NCBI GenBank assembly: GCA_003054665.1
Contig: QAYY01000013.1
Location: 124,001 to 188,000, forward strand
Length of the DNA: 64,000 bases
Direction of reading: 5' to 3'
From: Opitutaceae bacterium EW11
GTDB taxonomy: Bacteria > Verrucomicrobiota > Verrucomicrobiia > Opitutales > Opitutaceae
Position 1 is the stretch's first letter, and the number at the start of each line of letters is the position of its first letter. Shown piece by piece: positions 17,531 to 27,230 of this stretch. The notes under the pieces are model-generated. The model was not told the origin of the DNA and made no database searches. It was given only the letters and a program-made list of their open reading frames with translations. Made by a program: the position numbers and the translations under genes.

Positions 17531-18772
17531 TTACAGGAACGCAACGGGTTCAAACGACCGGCCCAGGACCTTTTCCGCGGGGCAGTCGAGCCAGCGATCA
17601 AGCACGGTTGCGTAGATTTGGCGGAAGTCGGTGCTGAAGGTGAGGTCTTGGTTGCGGGCGAGATTGAGCTTGGGGGCCTCGCCGTGAAGTCCGCCCTTTA
17701 CGGCTGAGCCCATCACAAAGAGAGGCGCTGCGGTGCCGTGGTCGGTACCTTGGCTTTGGTTTTCCATCGGACGTCGCCCGAATTCGGAAAACGTCATCGT
17801 CAACACCCGCTCTCCGAGCTTGTGCGCTTCCAGATCCTTCTGGAACGCAGCCAATCCTTCCGAGAGCGTCTTCAGCAGGTTGCGGTGGTTGTTCGCCTGA
17901 TTCGCATGGGTGTCGAAACCGGAGAGCGAAACAAAATAGACGCGCGTCGGCAGGTCTGCGGCGATCAGCGCCGCCACGCCCTCCAGCGAGTGGGCGAAGG
18001 GGGTGCCGGGATACGTGGTGCCCGCCTGATACGCCCCGAGGATACCCTGCACGCGGCGCTCGGTGACGAGAGCGTCCATCATCGTTGCCTTGAGGAACGA
18101 GGCGTTGTCGTTCTCCGGAGTGGAGGGCTGCTGCAGCAGTTGTTCGAGCAGCGCCTGATTCCGAGAGCGATCCTTTCGTCCCAGCAGATAAGGATTCACG
18201 CCGAAGGTGGGGTGGACCTGCTGGGAAAGGAACACCTCGGGCGTTTCGTTTCCGACATGAACGGCCAGCGGATCGTGTCCCACGGGAGCGCCGGAGCAGC
18301 AATTGTCGAGATACCGGCCGATCCAGCCCGTGGATACCACCTGATCGCTCTCACTCCCGGTTTCCCAGATGTCCGTGGAGCGGAAGTGACTCCGGTTGGG
18401 GTTAGGGTAACCGACGTTTTGGATCACCGCGAGTTTGCCGTCGTGCACCAGTCCCTGAAGCTCGGTCATCGAGGGATGAAAGGCTTGGTTCTGGCCGACG
18501 GGCAGGACGTCCGTTTTGCGCAGCGCGAGGGTGGGCCGGAGCCGGTGGTAGTCGGCGTCCTCGAACGGAATCAGCGTATTCAAGCCATCGTTACCACCGG
18601 CGAGCTGGACCAGCACGAGAACGGAACGGTCCTTTTCCGGAGCCGGGGCCGCGGCAAGAGTCGATTGGACGAGAAACGAGGGCGCGAAACGGCTGAAGGC
18701 TATCAGTCCGATCCCGCTCGCAGAGTAGCGCAGGAATTCACGACGGGTGGAGGGGAGGAAAGGAGTGCGCAT
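17531..18772 (-). CDS. DUF1501 family protein with Tat signal peptide
   Basis: From the ATG at 18772 it is 413 residues. The N-terminus TRREFLRYSASGIGLIAF is a twin-arginine-type signal ending near the AAAPA at residues 40-44. It is followed by VLVQLAGGNDGLNTLIPFED, the family-defining DUF1501 block. Further conserved parts are YPNPNRSHFRSTDIWETG and TMTFSEFGRRPMENQSQGTDHG. The family has an alkaline-phosphatase/sulfatase-like fold, and its members are exported; function is largely undefined. It lies 8 bases after the DUF1800 gene, the standard pairing in Planctomycetota and Verrucomicrobiota, so the two products probably act together outside the cytoplasm. A longer frame to 19930 overlaps the DUF1800 gene and is rejected. 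Confidence 0.92.
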   Translation of the reverse strand: MRTPFLPSTRREFLRYSASGIGLIAFSRFAPSFLVQSTLAAAPAPEKDRSVLVLVQLAGGNDGLNTLIPFEDADYHRLRPTLALRKTDVLPVGQNQAFHPSMTELQGLVHDGKLAVIQNVGYPNPNRSHFRSTDIWETGSESDQVVSTGWIGRYLDNCCSGAPVGHDPLAVHVGNETPEVFLSQQVHPTFGVNPYLLGRKDRSRNQALLEQLLQQPSTPENDNASFLKATMMDALVTERRVQGILGAYQAGTTYPGTPFAHSLEGVAALIAADLPTRVYFVSLSGFDTHANQANNHRNLLKTLSEGLAAFQKDLEAHKLGERVLTMTFSEFGRRPMENQSQGTDHGTAAPLFVMGSAVKGGLHGEAPKLNLARNQDLTFSTDFRQIYATVLDRWLDCPAEKVLGRSFEPVAFL

Positions 18773-18780
18773 GGCGGGCC

Positions 18781-20313
18781 TCAGGAGAGTTGGTATTCGG
18801 GCGAGTCGAGCAGCGTGAGGAGCGCCGCTCGCACGCGCTCCGGCGATGTCTCGCCGCTTTTTCCCGCGACAAACTTGGCCAGCGGTCCGGCGTACGTGGC
18901 CGTGGCTGCGGGAGCAAGGAACGCTCGCACGAGTCGGTCCGCCGCGTCCTGCGGGCTCGCCACGGCGAAGTCCCTCACACGATCGGGCGAGACGGTAAAT
19001 CGGCTCCGCCCCTCGCTGCGTGCAGCATCGAGCGCCATCACTTCGTCGGCGTTGAGGTTCACTTCGTTGATCGGGTTGAAAAGCGCTTGGACCAGCTGAC
19101 GGCGCGCGGCGAGAGTCGAGGAGTTGATCCAAGATCGGCCGCCCATCCAGCCACGGACATTTGGCGGGTTGAACGGCATCTGTCCCATCTGACGCAGGAG
19201 GCCGACCGCCTGCCGAGGCAGGGGAGGAACGTCGAGAGAGAGATCCTGGACGAGGCCGAGGTAGAACTGGATCGGGCTCTTGATCATCGCGCCGCGATAC
19301 TCCGGCGAGAAAAACAGTTGACTGCCAAAGATGCGGTGCAGGAGGGCGCGGAGGTTGTAGTGCGTGCCCTGCCACCAACGGCCGAGTTCCGCGATTTGGT
19401 TCCGCGGCACAGGCTGTTCGGACAGATAGAAGCGGAGCATCTCGCCGGGAAGGAACGTGCCCGCCGCCGGCTGCTGGTAGGCGAGGTCGATGGCGCCGTC
19501 GCCATCGTACGGGGCCGTTTTGCCGAAGATCTTTTTCGGAGTTGGGTCGTGCTGGCCGCGCGCGAACTGGAATTCGCCGAACCGGTGCCGGTATCCGGTG
19601 AAGGCCCGAGCGGCCTCCTTGATGTCGGTTTCCGTGTAGTTGCCTTCTCCCAACAGGAACAGTTCGAAAAGTTCCCGGGCGAAGTTCTCGTTGGGCGCCT
19701 GTTTCTTGCTCTCCCGCAGATCGAGATAGTCGATCATCGCGGGCGAGCGGGACACCGCCTTGGTCAAGGCAGGCGCGGCGCCCAACGCGCGTTCCCGCAG
19801 GATGGCGTGATGCTGGTAGAGCAGGGCGGGGTTGTGGACTTTCTCGAACGCGACGACGTACACGTCGCTCAAGAAAAGAACCCACTTTTCCGCGGCGGAG
19901 TGTGCGGGATCGGCGGCAAACTGGAGCCACCGAATGGTCAGATCCTGATAGCCTTGTTGCGCTCGGTCTCGCATCTCCTTCCTAAGTTGCCGCTTCTCCG
20001 GTTCGGCGGCGGCGCGAATGCGCTCATGCATGCCCGGTTCTTCCGCCTCGATTTCCGCCACCATTTTCGGCTTGGGAAACGGAATGGCCTTCGCGGGAAA
20101 CAGCCGCGCGAGCGTGGCGGGCAGTCCCTGCTGAAGAGCTGTCTCGACGTCTTCTGGCTTGGCGGTCCAGCCGACGCGCCGGAGCAAGTGGCGGGCGGCA
20201 TCGGCATTCCATTCTGAAGCAGGCAGCGGATCCCAGCGGCTGGCTGGGGCGGCCGAGGGGGTAGAGCGCGATCCCTTTTCGTCGGCCGCAGGTGCCGTGG
20301 CTGGGGAGTTCAT
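18781..20313 (-). CDS. DUF1800 family protein
   Basis: The 510-residue protein carries the DUF1800 hallmarks. These are WNADAARHLLRRVGW near the N-terminus, a central KWVLFLSDVYVVAFEKVHNP and LLYQHHAILRERALG segment, APNENFARELFELFLLGEGNYTETDIKEAARAFTGY (residues about 225-260, split here by description) and GWMGGRSWINSSTLAARRQL near residue 385. No clear signal peptide is seen; a Pro/Ala-rich N-terminal stretch of about 30 residues precedes the domain. The biochemical role is unknown. It is the first gene of a two-gene unit with the Tat-exported DUF1501 protein. Confidence 0.92.
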   Translation of the reverse strand: MNSPATAPAADEKGSRSTPSAAPASRWDPLPASEWNADAARHLLRRVGWTAKPEDVETALQQGLPATLARLFPAKAIPFPKPKMVAEIEAEEPGMHERIRAAAEPEKRQLRKEMRDRAQQGYQDLTIRWLQFAADPAHSAAEKWVLFLSDVYVVAFEKVHNPALLYQHHAILRERALGAAPALTKAVSRSPAMIDYLDLRESKKQAPNENFARELFELFLLGEGNYTETDIKEAARAFTGYRHRFGEFQFARGQHDPTPKKIFGKTAPYDGDGAIDLAYQQPAAGTFLPGEMLRFYLSEQPVPRNQIAELGRWWQGTHYNLRALLHRIFGSQLFFSPEYRGAMIKSPIQFYLGLVQDLSLDVPPLPRQAVGLLRQMGQMPFNPPNVRGWMGGRSWINSSTLAARRQLVQALFNPINEVNLNADEVMALDAARSEGRSRFTVSPDRVRDFAVASPQDAADRLVRAFLAPAATATYAGPLAKFVAGKSGETSPERVRAALLTLLDSPEYQLS

Positions 20314-20370
20314 ACGCCGGATAGACGCAGAATCCCCGGAAACGGTTTCGCTTGGCGATTCCGGCAGCTA

Positions 20371-21519
20371 CTAGAGGCCGAGCGATGTCTTATACAGACG
20401 AGGAACGCGCTTTGTCACCGAACACAGAGTCTCCCAGGGAATTGTATCAGCCCACACGCTGAATTCGGAAATGGATATTTCGGCCGATCCCTGCCGTCCG
20501 ACAATCACCGACTCGTCGCCGCGGGCGGCGTCCGGAACGTCCGAAACGTCGACGATCGTCTGGTCCATCGTCACGCGTCCGAGCACCGGGCAGCGCACGC
20601 CGCGGATCAGGACCGAGGCACGATTGCTGACGGAGCGGGGGATACCGTCGCCGTAACCTGCCGTGAGAATCGCGACCTTGGAGTCGTGCGCCAGAGTATG
20701 GGTGCGGCCGTAGCTGATGGTGGTGCCTTTGGGCAGCATCTTCACGATGCCCACGCGTGTTCTGAAACTGAATACAGGTTCGGTCTTCACCTGCGCGAGC
20801 AGCGAATGGCTGTGCGGCAGGATTCCGAACTGGAGCAGCCCGATGCGCACGGCGTTGAACGGCCCGGCCTTTTCGAGGGTTTCGAGTCCCGCGCTGTTGT
20901 CCGCGTGGATGAACAGCTGGTTGAGCTGGATCCCGCGGCAGCGGTCGAGCGCCGCGAGAAATCGGCGGCGCTGTTCGGCGGTGAAAGGGAGATCGTCGTC
21001 GGGACTGCAGAAATGGGTGAACACGCCCCCGAGTTTCACATGCTTGGCGGCGACGATCTCGTCGTAGAGTTTTTCCGCCTGTTCGTGCCACACGCCCAAT
21101 CGCCCCATGCCGGTGTCGATCTTGAGGTGGACCGTAACCGGACGGCCGCTGGCCCGGCCGACTGCGTCGAAGCGCTGGACCTCGTCGCTGGTCGAAACGG
21201 TCGCGATCAAATCGTATTCCGCCAGGTACGGATCCTCCTCGGGGAGGATCGGGCTGAGCAGAAGAATCGGCCAGCCGGGGCCGATCTCGCGGAGCGCGGC
21301 GGCTTCCGCGATGTTCGCGACGGCGAACAGATCCGCGCCGGCGTGCATCAGCCGGGCCGCGGCTTGAGGGAGCCCGTGTCCGTAGGCGTCGGCCTTCACC
21401 ACTGCGACATAGCGCATGTGTGAGGGAAGCGAGGCCCGGATCAGGCGGAGGTTTCGTTCGAGCGCGGCCAGGTCGATTTCGGCCCAACACCGCAACGGCA
21501 GACGAGAAGCAGCGAACAT
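20371..21519 (-). CDS. alr: Alanine racemase
   Basis: It interconverts L- and D-alanine for peptidoglycan. The 382-residue fold-type III PLP enzyme has the cofactor lysine Lys42 in VVKADAYGHG near the N-terminus. The second catalytic base is probably the tyrosine of TISYGRTHTL in the C-terminal beta domain. GRVTMDQTIVDV and AILTAGYGDGIPR are also conserved. Length is normal. It lies 6 bases after tsaB on the same strand, so the two are likely cotranscribed. Confidence 0.95.
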   Translation of the reverse strand: MFAASRLPLRCWAEIDLAALERNLRLIRASLPSHMRYVAVVKADAYGHGLPQAAARLMHAGADLFAVANIAEAAALREIGPGWPILLLSPILPEEDPYLAEYDLIATVSTSDEVQRFDAVGRASGRPVTVHLKIDTGMGRLGVWHEQAEKLYDEIVAAKHVKLGGVFTHFCSPDDDLPFTAEQRRRFLAALDRCRGIQLNQLFIHADNSAGLETLEKAGPFNAVRIGLLQFGILPHSHSLLAQVKTEPVFSFRTRVGIVKMLPKGTTISYGRTHTLAHDSKVAILTAGYGDGIPRSVSNRASVLIRGVRCPVLGRVTMDQTIVDVSDVPDAARGDESVIVGRQGSAEISISEFSVWADTIPWETLCSVTKRVPRLYKTSLGL

Positions 21520-21525
21520 GGCAGC

Positions 21526-22194
21526 TCAACTAGGAGCACGATGCACTTGCGGAGTCCACGTTTGATAAACCGGCTCCTCGTGAAGAAAGGCGTCCGGCTC
21601 GGACGTTTCGTGGAAGAGCGGCGTGGTCTCGAGCGCGGCGAGCAGATCGCGCACGGAGTACGGGACCTGTCGCGTGCCCGCGGGCAGCGCGGCCCAGGAG
21701 CGAAAATGCTGCGGCGTGAGGAGCGAGCCCGACACGGATGCGCCGGGAGTGCGGTGAAGGGGACTCAATTCGCCGTTTTCCGCGGCGGCCACGCGGTGCC
21801 AGGTGTCGCGCCGGGCATCGGCTATGACCGCGAACGGCGCCGGTTCACCGGCCTGTAGTTGAAAAGCGGCGACCAGGCGGAGGCTGCAGTAGGCGTAGGC
21901 CGGGAGGGCGTGTACGACGCGCCAGGTGCGAAGCGCGACCGCGGCCGTGCGGATTCCGAGAACCGAACCCGGTCCATCGCAGAACGCATAGGCGCGGACG
22001 TCGGCCAGTCTTACGCCTGCCTGGCTGAGCACGCGGTCAGCGCCGGCAAAAACCGCGGTTCCGGCTTCGTCGATTGCTTCGGTCCACACCGGGGCGGCAT
22101 CGGACCGAAGCAGCCCGACCTGGATGTTGGAGGAAGACGAGTCGATCAGCAGCAGGGGCGAGTGCCGGGACAGTAGATCGCGGAGCGACAGCAT
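21526..22194 (-). CDS. tsaB: tRNA threonylcarbamoyladenosine biosynthesis protein TsaB
   Basis: TsaB is the scaffold partner of TsaD in making t6A37 on ANN-decoding tRNAs. The 222-residue protein has the ASKHA N-terminus LLLIDSSSSNIQVGLL and the GPGSVLGIRTAAVALRTW block that corresponds to the family's GPGSFTGxR motif. The start is ATG 22194; an ATG at 22206 would add four residues. The long frame running on to 23718 is an artefact antisense to tig. It precedes alr by 6 bases. Confidence 0.85.
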   Translation of the reverse strand: MLSLRDLLSRHSPLLLIDSSSSNIQVGLLRSDAAPVWTEAIDEAGTAVFAGADRVLSQAGVRLADVRAYAFCDGPGSVLGIRTAAVALRTWRVVHALPAYAYCSLRLVAAFQLQAGEPAPFAVIADARRDTWHRVAAAENGELSPLHRTPGASVSGSLLTPQHFRSWAALPAGTRQVPYSVRDLLAALETTPLFHETSEPDAFLHEEPVYQTWTPQVHRAPS

Positions 22195-22234
22195 GATCAC
22201 GGTCATCGCGCCGCCTGCCGTGCGGCGCAATGAC

Positions 22235-22370
22235 CTAATGAAGAAGGAGGAATGCGGAATGGAGAATTGAGAGGGGTGCGCGTCGGGACCGTCGACCCCG
22301 ACGTTCTGGTTGGTCGCGGGAACCCTCGCGCCTGTGCATTCGTCATTCGTCATCCTGCATTCTTCATTAG
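22235..22370. repeat. Palindromic GAATGC/GCATTC-type intergenic element
   Basis: CTAATGAAGAA (22235-22245) is exactly complementary to TTCTTCATTAG (22360-22370), and the interior of each arm is rich in GAATGC/GGAATG on the left and CATTCGTC/TGCATTC on the right. The ~136-base element fills most of the divergent gap between tsaB and tig. The same GAATGC/GCATTC vocabulary recurs in the elements at 60772-60846 and 60958-61032, suggesting one dispersed family. Confidence 0.6.
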
Positions 22371-22470
22371 CGGACGGCGCTGGCCGCCGCCCGCGCAATG
22401 CGGTGTTGACCGCGTGCGAGGGCGTTCCGTAAGTTGGCCAATTCCGAACCGAAAATCGCTCCTTTCTAAC

Positions 22471-23793
22471 GTGAACATCGAAATCAAAGACGTCTCCGAA
22501 ACCCGCAAGAACCTCGTCGTGTCGCTCGACGCAAACGAGGTTGCCGCCGAGCACCAGGCCACGGTTGCTGAGTTTTCCAAGATGGCGCGGCTTCCCGGAT
22601 TTCGCCCCGGAAAGGCGCCTGCTCAGCTCGTACAGAAGCACTACGGCAAGGAGATCGCCGACGAGTTCAAGCAGAAGGTCGTGAACAAGGCCTACCGGAG
22701 CGGCTTGGAGCAGTCGAAGCTCGACGTTCTCACGATCACGGACGCTCAGCCCGGCACGATCGAGCAGGGGAAGGACGCGAGCATCACCTTCACGGTGGAT
22801 ATTCGCCCGACGTTCCAGCTCCCCAACTACACGGGTCTCCAGACTCAGATCCAGCCGGTGGAGCCCACGCCCGCCGAGATCGATGCGGTCGTCGAAGGAC
22901 TCCGCGCCGAACGCGCCGACTTCAAGGTTGCGGAGCGCGCTGCCCAGAAGGGCGATTACGTGAAGCTCAGCTACGAGGGCACGGTTGAAGGCAAACCGGT
23001 GCTCGAGCTGGTCCCCGATAAACAGGTTTTCGGCAAGGTCCCCCAGACGTGGGAGGAAGTGGAAGGCCAGCAGGAGGGCTTGATCCCCGGACTCGGCAAA
23101 CAGCTCGCCGGCCTGCAGAAGGGCGACAAAAAGGACATCGTCATCACGTTCCCGGCCGAGTTTGCAGCCGCTCCGGCCCTGGCCGGCAAGACCGCCACCT
23201 ACGCCGTGGAAGTGCTGGAAGTGCGCGAGCGCGTGCTGCCGGAGTTGAACGAGGAATTTTTCAAAGCCCAACAGGCGGCCAATCTGGACGAGCTGAAGCA
23301 GAAGATCGCGGCCAATCTGAAAGGCCGGAAGGAATACGAGAACCGCCAAGCCCAGCGTCGCCAGGTGACGGAAGCGCTCCTTGCGCAGGTTGATTTCGCC
23401 GTCCCCGAGAGCCTCGTGGAAGAGGAGACGCAGAACGTTCTCCGCAACTTCATCGAAGAAAATATGCGCCGCGGCGTGCCGCAGGAGCAGTTCGAGAAGG
23501 ACAAGAAGGAGCTCTATGCCGGCGCAAAAAAATCGGCCGCGGCCCGCGTGAAGAGCCGCCTCATCCTCGCCAAGATCGCCGAGCAGGAGAAGGTCACCGT
23601 CACCGAGCAGGATCTCGACGCCTTCATCTACCGCGAGGCCATGATGAACAATGCCCGCCCGGACAAGGTGGTGAAAGATTTGAGCAAGGACCGCGAGCGT
23701 CTCCGCGCCGTGCAGCAATCGATCATTTTCGACAAGGCCCTTGATTTACTTGTCTCCAAGGCTACGGTCACGACAGCTGAAGCGAAGGCCTAA
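22471..23793 (+). CDS. tig: Trigger factor (ribosome-associated chaperone and peptidyl-prolyl isomerase)
   Basis: Trigger factor docks at the ribosome exit and shields nascent chains. The 440-residue product starts at GTG 22471, because [20 protein letters not shown] is the expected N-terminus. The upstream frame to 22252 covers a palindromic repeat. The ribosome-binding signature GFRPGKAP is at 43-50. An FKBP-type domain follows at about residues 155-240 ([15 protein letters not shown]), then a helical C-terminal chaperone domain. It is followed 26 bases later by clpP, the widespread tig-clpP-clpX order. No obvious Shine-Dalgarno precedes the GTG. Confidence 0.93.
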   Translation: MNIEIKDVSETRKNLVVSLDANEVAAEHQATVAEFSKMARLPGFRPGKAPAQLVQKHYGKEIADEFKQKVVNKAYRSGLEQSKLDVLTITDAQPGTIEQGKDASITFTVDIRPTFQLPNYTGLQTQIQPVEPTPAEIDAVVEGLRAERADFKVAERAAQKGDYVKLSYEGTVEGKPVLELVPDKQVFGKVPQTWEEVEGQQEGLIPGLGKQLAGLQKGDKKDIVITFPAEFAAAPALAGKTATYAVEVLEVRERVLPELNEEFFKAQQAANLDELKQKIAANLKGRKEYENRQAQRRQVTEALLAQVDFAVPESLVEEETQNVLRNFIEENMRRGVPQEQFEKDKKELYAGAKKSAAARVKSRLILAKIAEQEKVTVTEQDLDAFIYREAMMNNARPDKVVKDLSKDRERLRAVQQSIIFDKALDLLVSKATVTTAEAKA

Positions 23794-23819
23794 CAGACAA
23801 CGCAAAACCAAGGAGCATT

Positions 23820-24437
23820 GTGAGCTATTACGTCCCTATCGTCCTCGAAAACACCGGCCGTGGAGAACGGTCGATGGATATCTATTCGCGGCTGTTGAAG
23901 GACCGTATTATCTTCATCGGTACGCCGATCGACGACATGGTGGCGAACCTCGTCATCGCTCAGATGCTCTTCCTCCAGATGGAGGACCCCAAGAAGGACA
24001 TCTTCCTGTATATCAATTCCCCCGGTGGCGTCGTCACCGGCGGGATGGCGATCTACGATACGATGAACTTCCTGCAGTGCGACATTCAGACGTACTGCAT
24101 CGGCATGGCCGCCAGCATGAGCACCGTGTTGGTGGCGGCCGGCACCAAGGGCAAGCGCTTCGCGCTCCCCAACAGCCGGGTCATGATCCATCAGCCATCG
24201 GGCGGCGCTGGCGGTCAGACGGCCGACATTGCGATCGCGGCGAAGGAAATCCTTCGCTGGCGCCGGACCCTCAACGAGGTCATTTCGAAACACACGGGCA
24301 AAACGCCCGAGCAGGTCGAGCGCGACTCGGACCGCGACTACTACATGAGCGCCCAGGAGGCCAAAGACTACGGGATCGTCGATCACGTCGTTGAGTCCAC
24401 CCGGGAAGCGCAGTCGCTGGCCGTCAGCGCGGCCTGA
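23820..24437 (+). CDS. clpP: ATP-dependent Clp protease proteolytic subunit
   Basis: ClpP forms the double-heptamer serine-protease chamber used with ClpX. The GTG at 23820 has AGGAG four bases upstream and gives 205 residues. The catalytic triad is visible as Ser99 (GMAASMST), His124 (VMIHQPSGG) and Asp173 ([10 protein letters not shown]). [19 protein letters not shown] is the conserved substrate-binding strand region. It sits between tig and clpX on the same strand. The 235-base gap before clpX leaves room for a separate clpX promoter. Confidence 0.97.
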   Translation: MSYYVPIVLENTGRGERSMDIYSRLLKDRIIFIGTPIDDMVANLVIAQMLFLQMEDPKKDIFLYINSPGGVVTGGMAIYDTMNFLQCDIQTYCIGMAASMSTVLVAAGTKGKRFALPNSRVMIHQPSGGAGGQTADIAIAAKEILRWRRTLNEVISKHTGKTPEQVERDSDRDYYMSAQEAKDYGIVDHVVESTREAQSLAVSAA

Positions 24438-24672
24438 CGCGGTTTTTGGTTCCCGGAAGGCTTGGGGTAACCCCTTCAGCCTCCTGGGACTTGCTTCATC
24501 AAGCTCGGGCTCGGCCGGTCGATCACTTCAAGTGAACGCCTCCGCGTGCCGATATTGGGCGGAGGAAACCAAATCAGCCATGTCGCTTGCACGCAGCGGC
24601 CGGTGCCGTTTGTTGCCGGCTACGTGCAGTCTCACCTCGACACTCTCAGCATAGATCCATCAATTTCCGTCC

Positions 24673-25968
24673 ATGGCTAAGTCCTCACGCATGACCCTCT
24701 GTTCGTTCTGCGGCAAGTCGCAGGCGGAGGTGAAGAAGATCATCGCCGGCCCCGGCGTGTACATCTGCGACTCGTGTGTGAACGTCTGCAAGACGATCAT
24801 CGATCGCGAGGTGAAGCAGCCTGCGGTGGAGACGAAGCCCACGGTCCGTCTCGTCAAGCCGTCTGAGATCAAGAAGACCCTCGACGATTTTGTCATCGGC
24901 CAGGACCACGCGAAGAAGGTGCTCTCGGTTGCCGTCTACAACCACTACAAGCGCCTGCTCTTCGATTCCGCCCAGTCCGCCAAGGACGGCAGCACGCTTT
25001 CCCCCGAGTTCAGCGATGTGGAAGTCGAGAAGAGCAACATCCTGCTCGTCGGACCCACGGGCTCCGGCAAGACGCTGCTCGCTCGGACGCTCGCCAAGAT
25101 TCTCGACGTTCCGTTCGCGATCTCCGATGCCACGACCCTCACCGAGGCCGGTTACGTCGGCGAAGACGTGGAGAACGTTGTCCTTCGCCTGCTCCAGTCC
25201 GCGAATTACGACGTGAAGAAGGCCGAGTGCGGCATCATCTACATCGACGAAATCGACAAGATCGGTCGCAAGACGGAGAACGTCTCGATCACGCGCGACG
25301 TTTCCGGCGAAGGTGTGCAGCAGGCGCTCCTCAAGATTCTCGAAGGCACGGTGTGCAATGTCCCCCCGCAGGGTGGCCGCAAGCACCCGAACCAGGAGTA
25401 CGTCCAGGTCAACACCTCGAACATTCTCTTCATCTGCGGCGGCGCGTTTGTCGGCCTCGACCAGATCGTCCAGCGCCGCATGGGTCACCGCAGCGTCGGC
25501 TACTCGGCGATCAAGTCGCAGCAGGAAGCCGCGCTCGATCCGGAGCAGATGATGAAGGCGCTCGCGCCCGAGGACCTTATCCGCTTCGGCATGATCCCGG
25601 AGTTCATCGGCCGCCTGCCGGTCGTCTCCGTCCTCGATCAGCTCGTCGTTGCCGATCTGGAAAAGATCCTTCTCCGCACGAAGAACGCCATGGTGAAGCA
25701 GTACTCGAAACTGTTCGCCATGGACGGAGTTCGCCTCCGCTTCACGCCGGACGCGGTCCGAGCCATCGCCCAGAAGGCGATCGAGCTGAAGACCGGCGCC
25801 CGTGCGCTGCGCTCGATCATGGAAAATCTCATGCTGGAGGTCATGTACGAACTCCCGCAGCGCGAGGACATCGCGGAGGTCGTCATCGATTCCGCCGTCG
25901 TCGCCGGCAAGCGCCGTCCGACTCTGAAGAAGGCCGGCAAGACGGAAAGCACGCAGGACGCAGCCTGA
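24673..25968 (+). CDS. clpX: ATP-dependent Clp protease ATP-binding subunit ClpX
   Basis: ClpX is the AAA+ unfoldase that feeds tagged or damaged proteins into ClpP. The 431-residue protein has the N-terminal zinc-binding domain with Cys10, Cys13, Cys32 and Cys35. Walker A GPTGSGKT is at 127-134, and Walker B ends in DEID (192-195). The ClpP-docking IGF-type loop cannot be pinned by eye. Other ClpX marks include [17 protein letters not shown]-like sequence, GRLPVV and [18 protein letters not shown]. The start ATG fits the family N-terminus. Confidence 0.98.
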   Translation: MAKSSRMTLCSFCGKSQAEVKKIIAGPGVYICDSCVNVCKTIIDREVKQPAVETKPTVRLVKPSEIKKTLDDFVIGQDHAKKVLSVAVYNHYKRLLFDSAQSAKDGSTLSPEFSDVEVEKSNILLVGPTGSGKTLLARTLAKILDVPFAISDATTLTEAGYVGEDVENVVLRLLQSANYDVKKAECGIIYIDEIDKIGRKTENVSITRDVSGEGVQQALLKILEGTVCNVPPQGGRKHPNQEYVQVNTSNILFICGGAFVGLDQIVQRRMGHRSVGYSAIKSQQEAALDPEQMMKALAPEDLIRFGMIPEFIGRLPVVSVLDQLVVADLEKILLRTKNAMVKQYSKLFAMDGVRLRFTPDAVRAIAQKAIELKTGARALRSIMENLMLEVMYELPQREDIAEVVIDSAVVAGKRRPTLKKAGKTESTQDAA

Positions 25969-25988
25969 CCGCTGCACCGTGTGATCCC

Positions 25989-26152
25989 GCGGGGTGAGAC
26001 CCCGCCCACGTCCGGACGGCAGGACGTCCGGATCGAATCTGGAGCGCAGCGACCCGGCGCCGCCTTTCAAGGGCGAGACCTGGCTCGCCCGTCGTGGCGT
26101 GCGCAGGTCACTGCATTCCGAGAGTATTCCCGCGGCATCCGATTCGGATGCC
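25989..26152. repeat. Cluster of small inverted repeats between clpX and the M42 peptidase gene
   Basis: The convergent 194-base gap holds several hairpins. They are GCGGGGT/ACCCCGC (25989-26005), the perfect 10-base palindrome CGTCCGGACG (26009-26018) with a direct repeat of CGTCCGGA at 26025, GGGCGAG/CTCGCCC (26071-26090), and GGCATCCG/CGGATGCC (26134-26152). None is followed by a T tract. The first may act as a terminator for either gene, but the density suggests a composite repeat region. Confidence 0.6.
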
Positions 26153-26162
26153 AAGGCGGGCC

Positions 26163-27230
26163 TCACCAATGCGCGTAGTCGCCCTTCTCGAGGGACAAGG
26201 CGTATTCAACGAGCAACTTCACGCAGGCCTCCACGTCCTCAAGATCGACCATCTCGCTCGGCGTATGCATGTACCGGAGCGGAATCGACACGAGACCGGT
26301 GGCCACGCCCCCGCGGCCCATCTGGAGAGCGCGGGCGTCGGTGCCCGTCGGGCGCGGATCGGCTTCGTACTGGTAGGCGATGCCGGCCTTCTCGGCCGCC
26401 TTCACCAAGCCTTTTAGGACCTTCGGATTGATGTTTGGACCGCGGCAGATGAGCGGCCCGCCGCCGAGTTTCGATTCGCCGAACTTCCGGTTGTCGCAGT
26501 CGGGATGGTCCGTCGCGTGACTGACGTCGATCGCCACCGCGATGTGCGGATTCACCGAATAGACGGCGGTGGTGGCGCCGCGGACGCCGATCTCCTCCTG
26601 TGCGGTGGCGACGGAAACAATTTTCGCCGCGAGCTTCTTCCGCTGTTTGCTCAGTCGAAGCAGCGTCTCGCCGACGATGTAGGCTCCGACTTTGTTGTCG
26701 AAGGCACGGGCGGTGCCGATCGAACCGTGAATGAGTTCGAACTCATGGTCGTAGGTGGCAACGTCGCCGATCGCGACGCGCTCCAGGGCGTCTTTCTTCG
26801 ATTTGGCGCCGATATCGATCCATATCTCGTGGCGCTCGGGGACCTTCTTTCGATCGGCTTCATCCATCAGGTGGATCGCTCGCTTGCCGGTGACACCTTT
26901 GACGGGGCCGTTGGCGGTCTGGATCACCACGCGGCGTCCCGGAATCATCACGCGGTCGTGGCCGCCGATCGTGTCGAAGTAGAGAAATCCCTCCTTGTTG
27001 ATGAAGGTGACGATGAGGCCGAGCTCGTCCATGTGGCCGGCGAACATCAGCACCGGGTCGCCGCGCGGGTTCAGGGTCGCCAGGCGGTTGCCCATCGCGT
27101 CCTTCGCGTATTCGTCGGCCGTGGACTTCACGTACTCGTCGAAAACCTTCTGGGCTTCGAACTCGTACCCCGAGGGAGAGCGCGCGTGGAGCAGTTCGGT
27201 GAGAAATTTCGGAACGTCGTATTTCGGCAT
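26163..27230 (-). CDS. M42 family metallo-aminopeptidase (glutamyl aminopeptidase/endoglucanase-M-like)
   Basis: A 355-residue dinuclear-metal peptidase that trims peptides in the cytoplasm, often as large oligomers. It starts at MPKYDVPKFLTELLHARSPSG. Metal and catalytic residues are visible as His66/Asp68 (GHMDELG), Asp178 (AFDNKVG), Glu212-Glu213 (ATAQEEIGVRG), Asp235 (AIDVSHATDHP) and a late His (RYMHTPSEMV). The M42 family is often misnamed as cellulase. A 324-base divergent gap separates it from hisA. An upstream extension to 27344 has no family sequence. Confidence 0.93.
   Translation of the reverse strand: MPKYDVPKFLTELLHARSPSGYEFEAQKVFDEYVKSTADEYAKDAMGNRLATLNPRGDPVLMFAGHMDELGLIVTFINKEGFLYFDTIGGHDRVMIPGRRVVIQTANGPVKGVTGKRAIHLMDEADRKKVPERHEIWIDIGAKSKKDALERVAIGDVATYDHEFELIHGSIGTARAFDNKVGAYIVGETLLRLSKQRKKLAAKIVSVATAQEEIGVRGATTAVYSVNPHIAVAIDVSHATDHPDCDNRKFGESKLGGGPLICRGPNINPKVLKGLVKAAEKAGIAYQYEADPRPTGTDARALQMGRGGVATGLVSIPLRYMHTPSEMVDLEDVEACVKLLVEYALSLEKGDYAHW

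Noticed and set aside
18773-19930. Extension of the DUF1501 gene upstream
   Set aside because: It overlaps the DUF1800 gene in another frame, and the Tat signal at 18772 marks the start.
22195-23718. Extension of tsaB across the repeat and through tig on the opposite strand
   Set aside because: TsaB begins at the ASKHA strand near 22194; the extension is antisense to trigger factor.
24457-24483. Imperfect hairpin (around GGGG-TA-CCCC) between clpP and clpX
   Set aside because: The stem has several bulges and no T tract, so it is not called as a terminator or attenuator.
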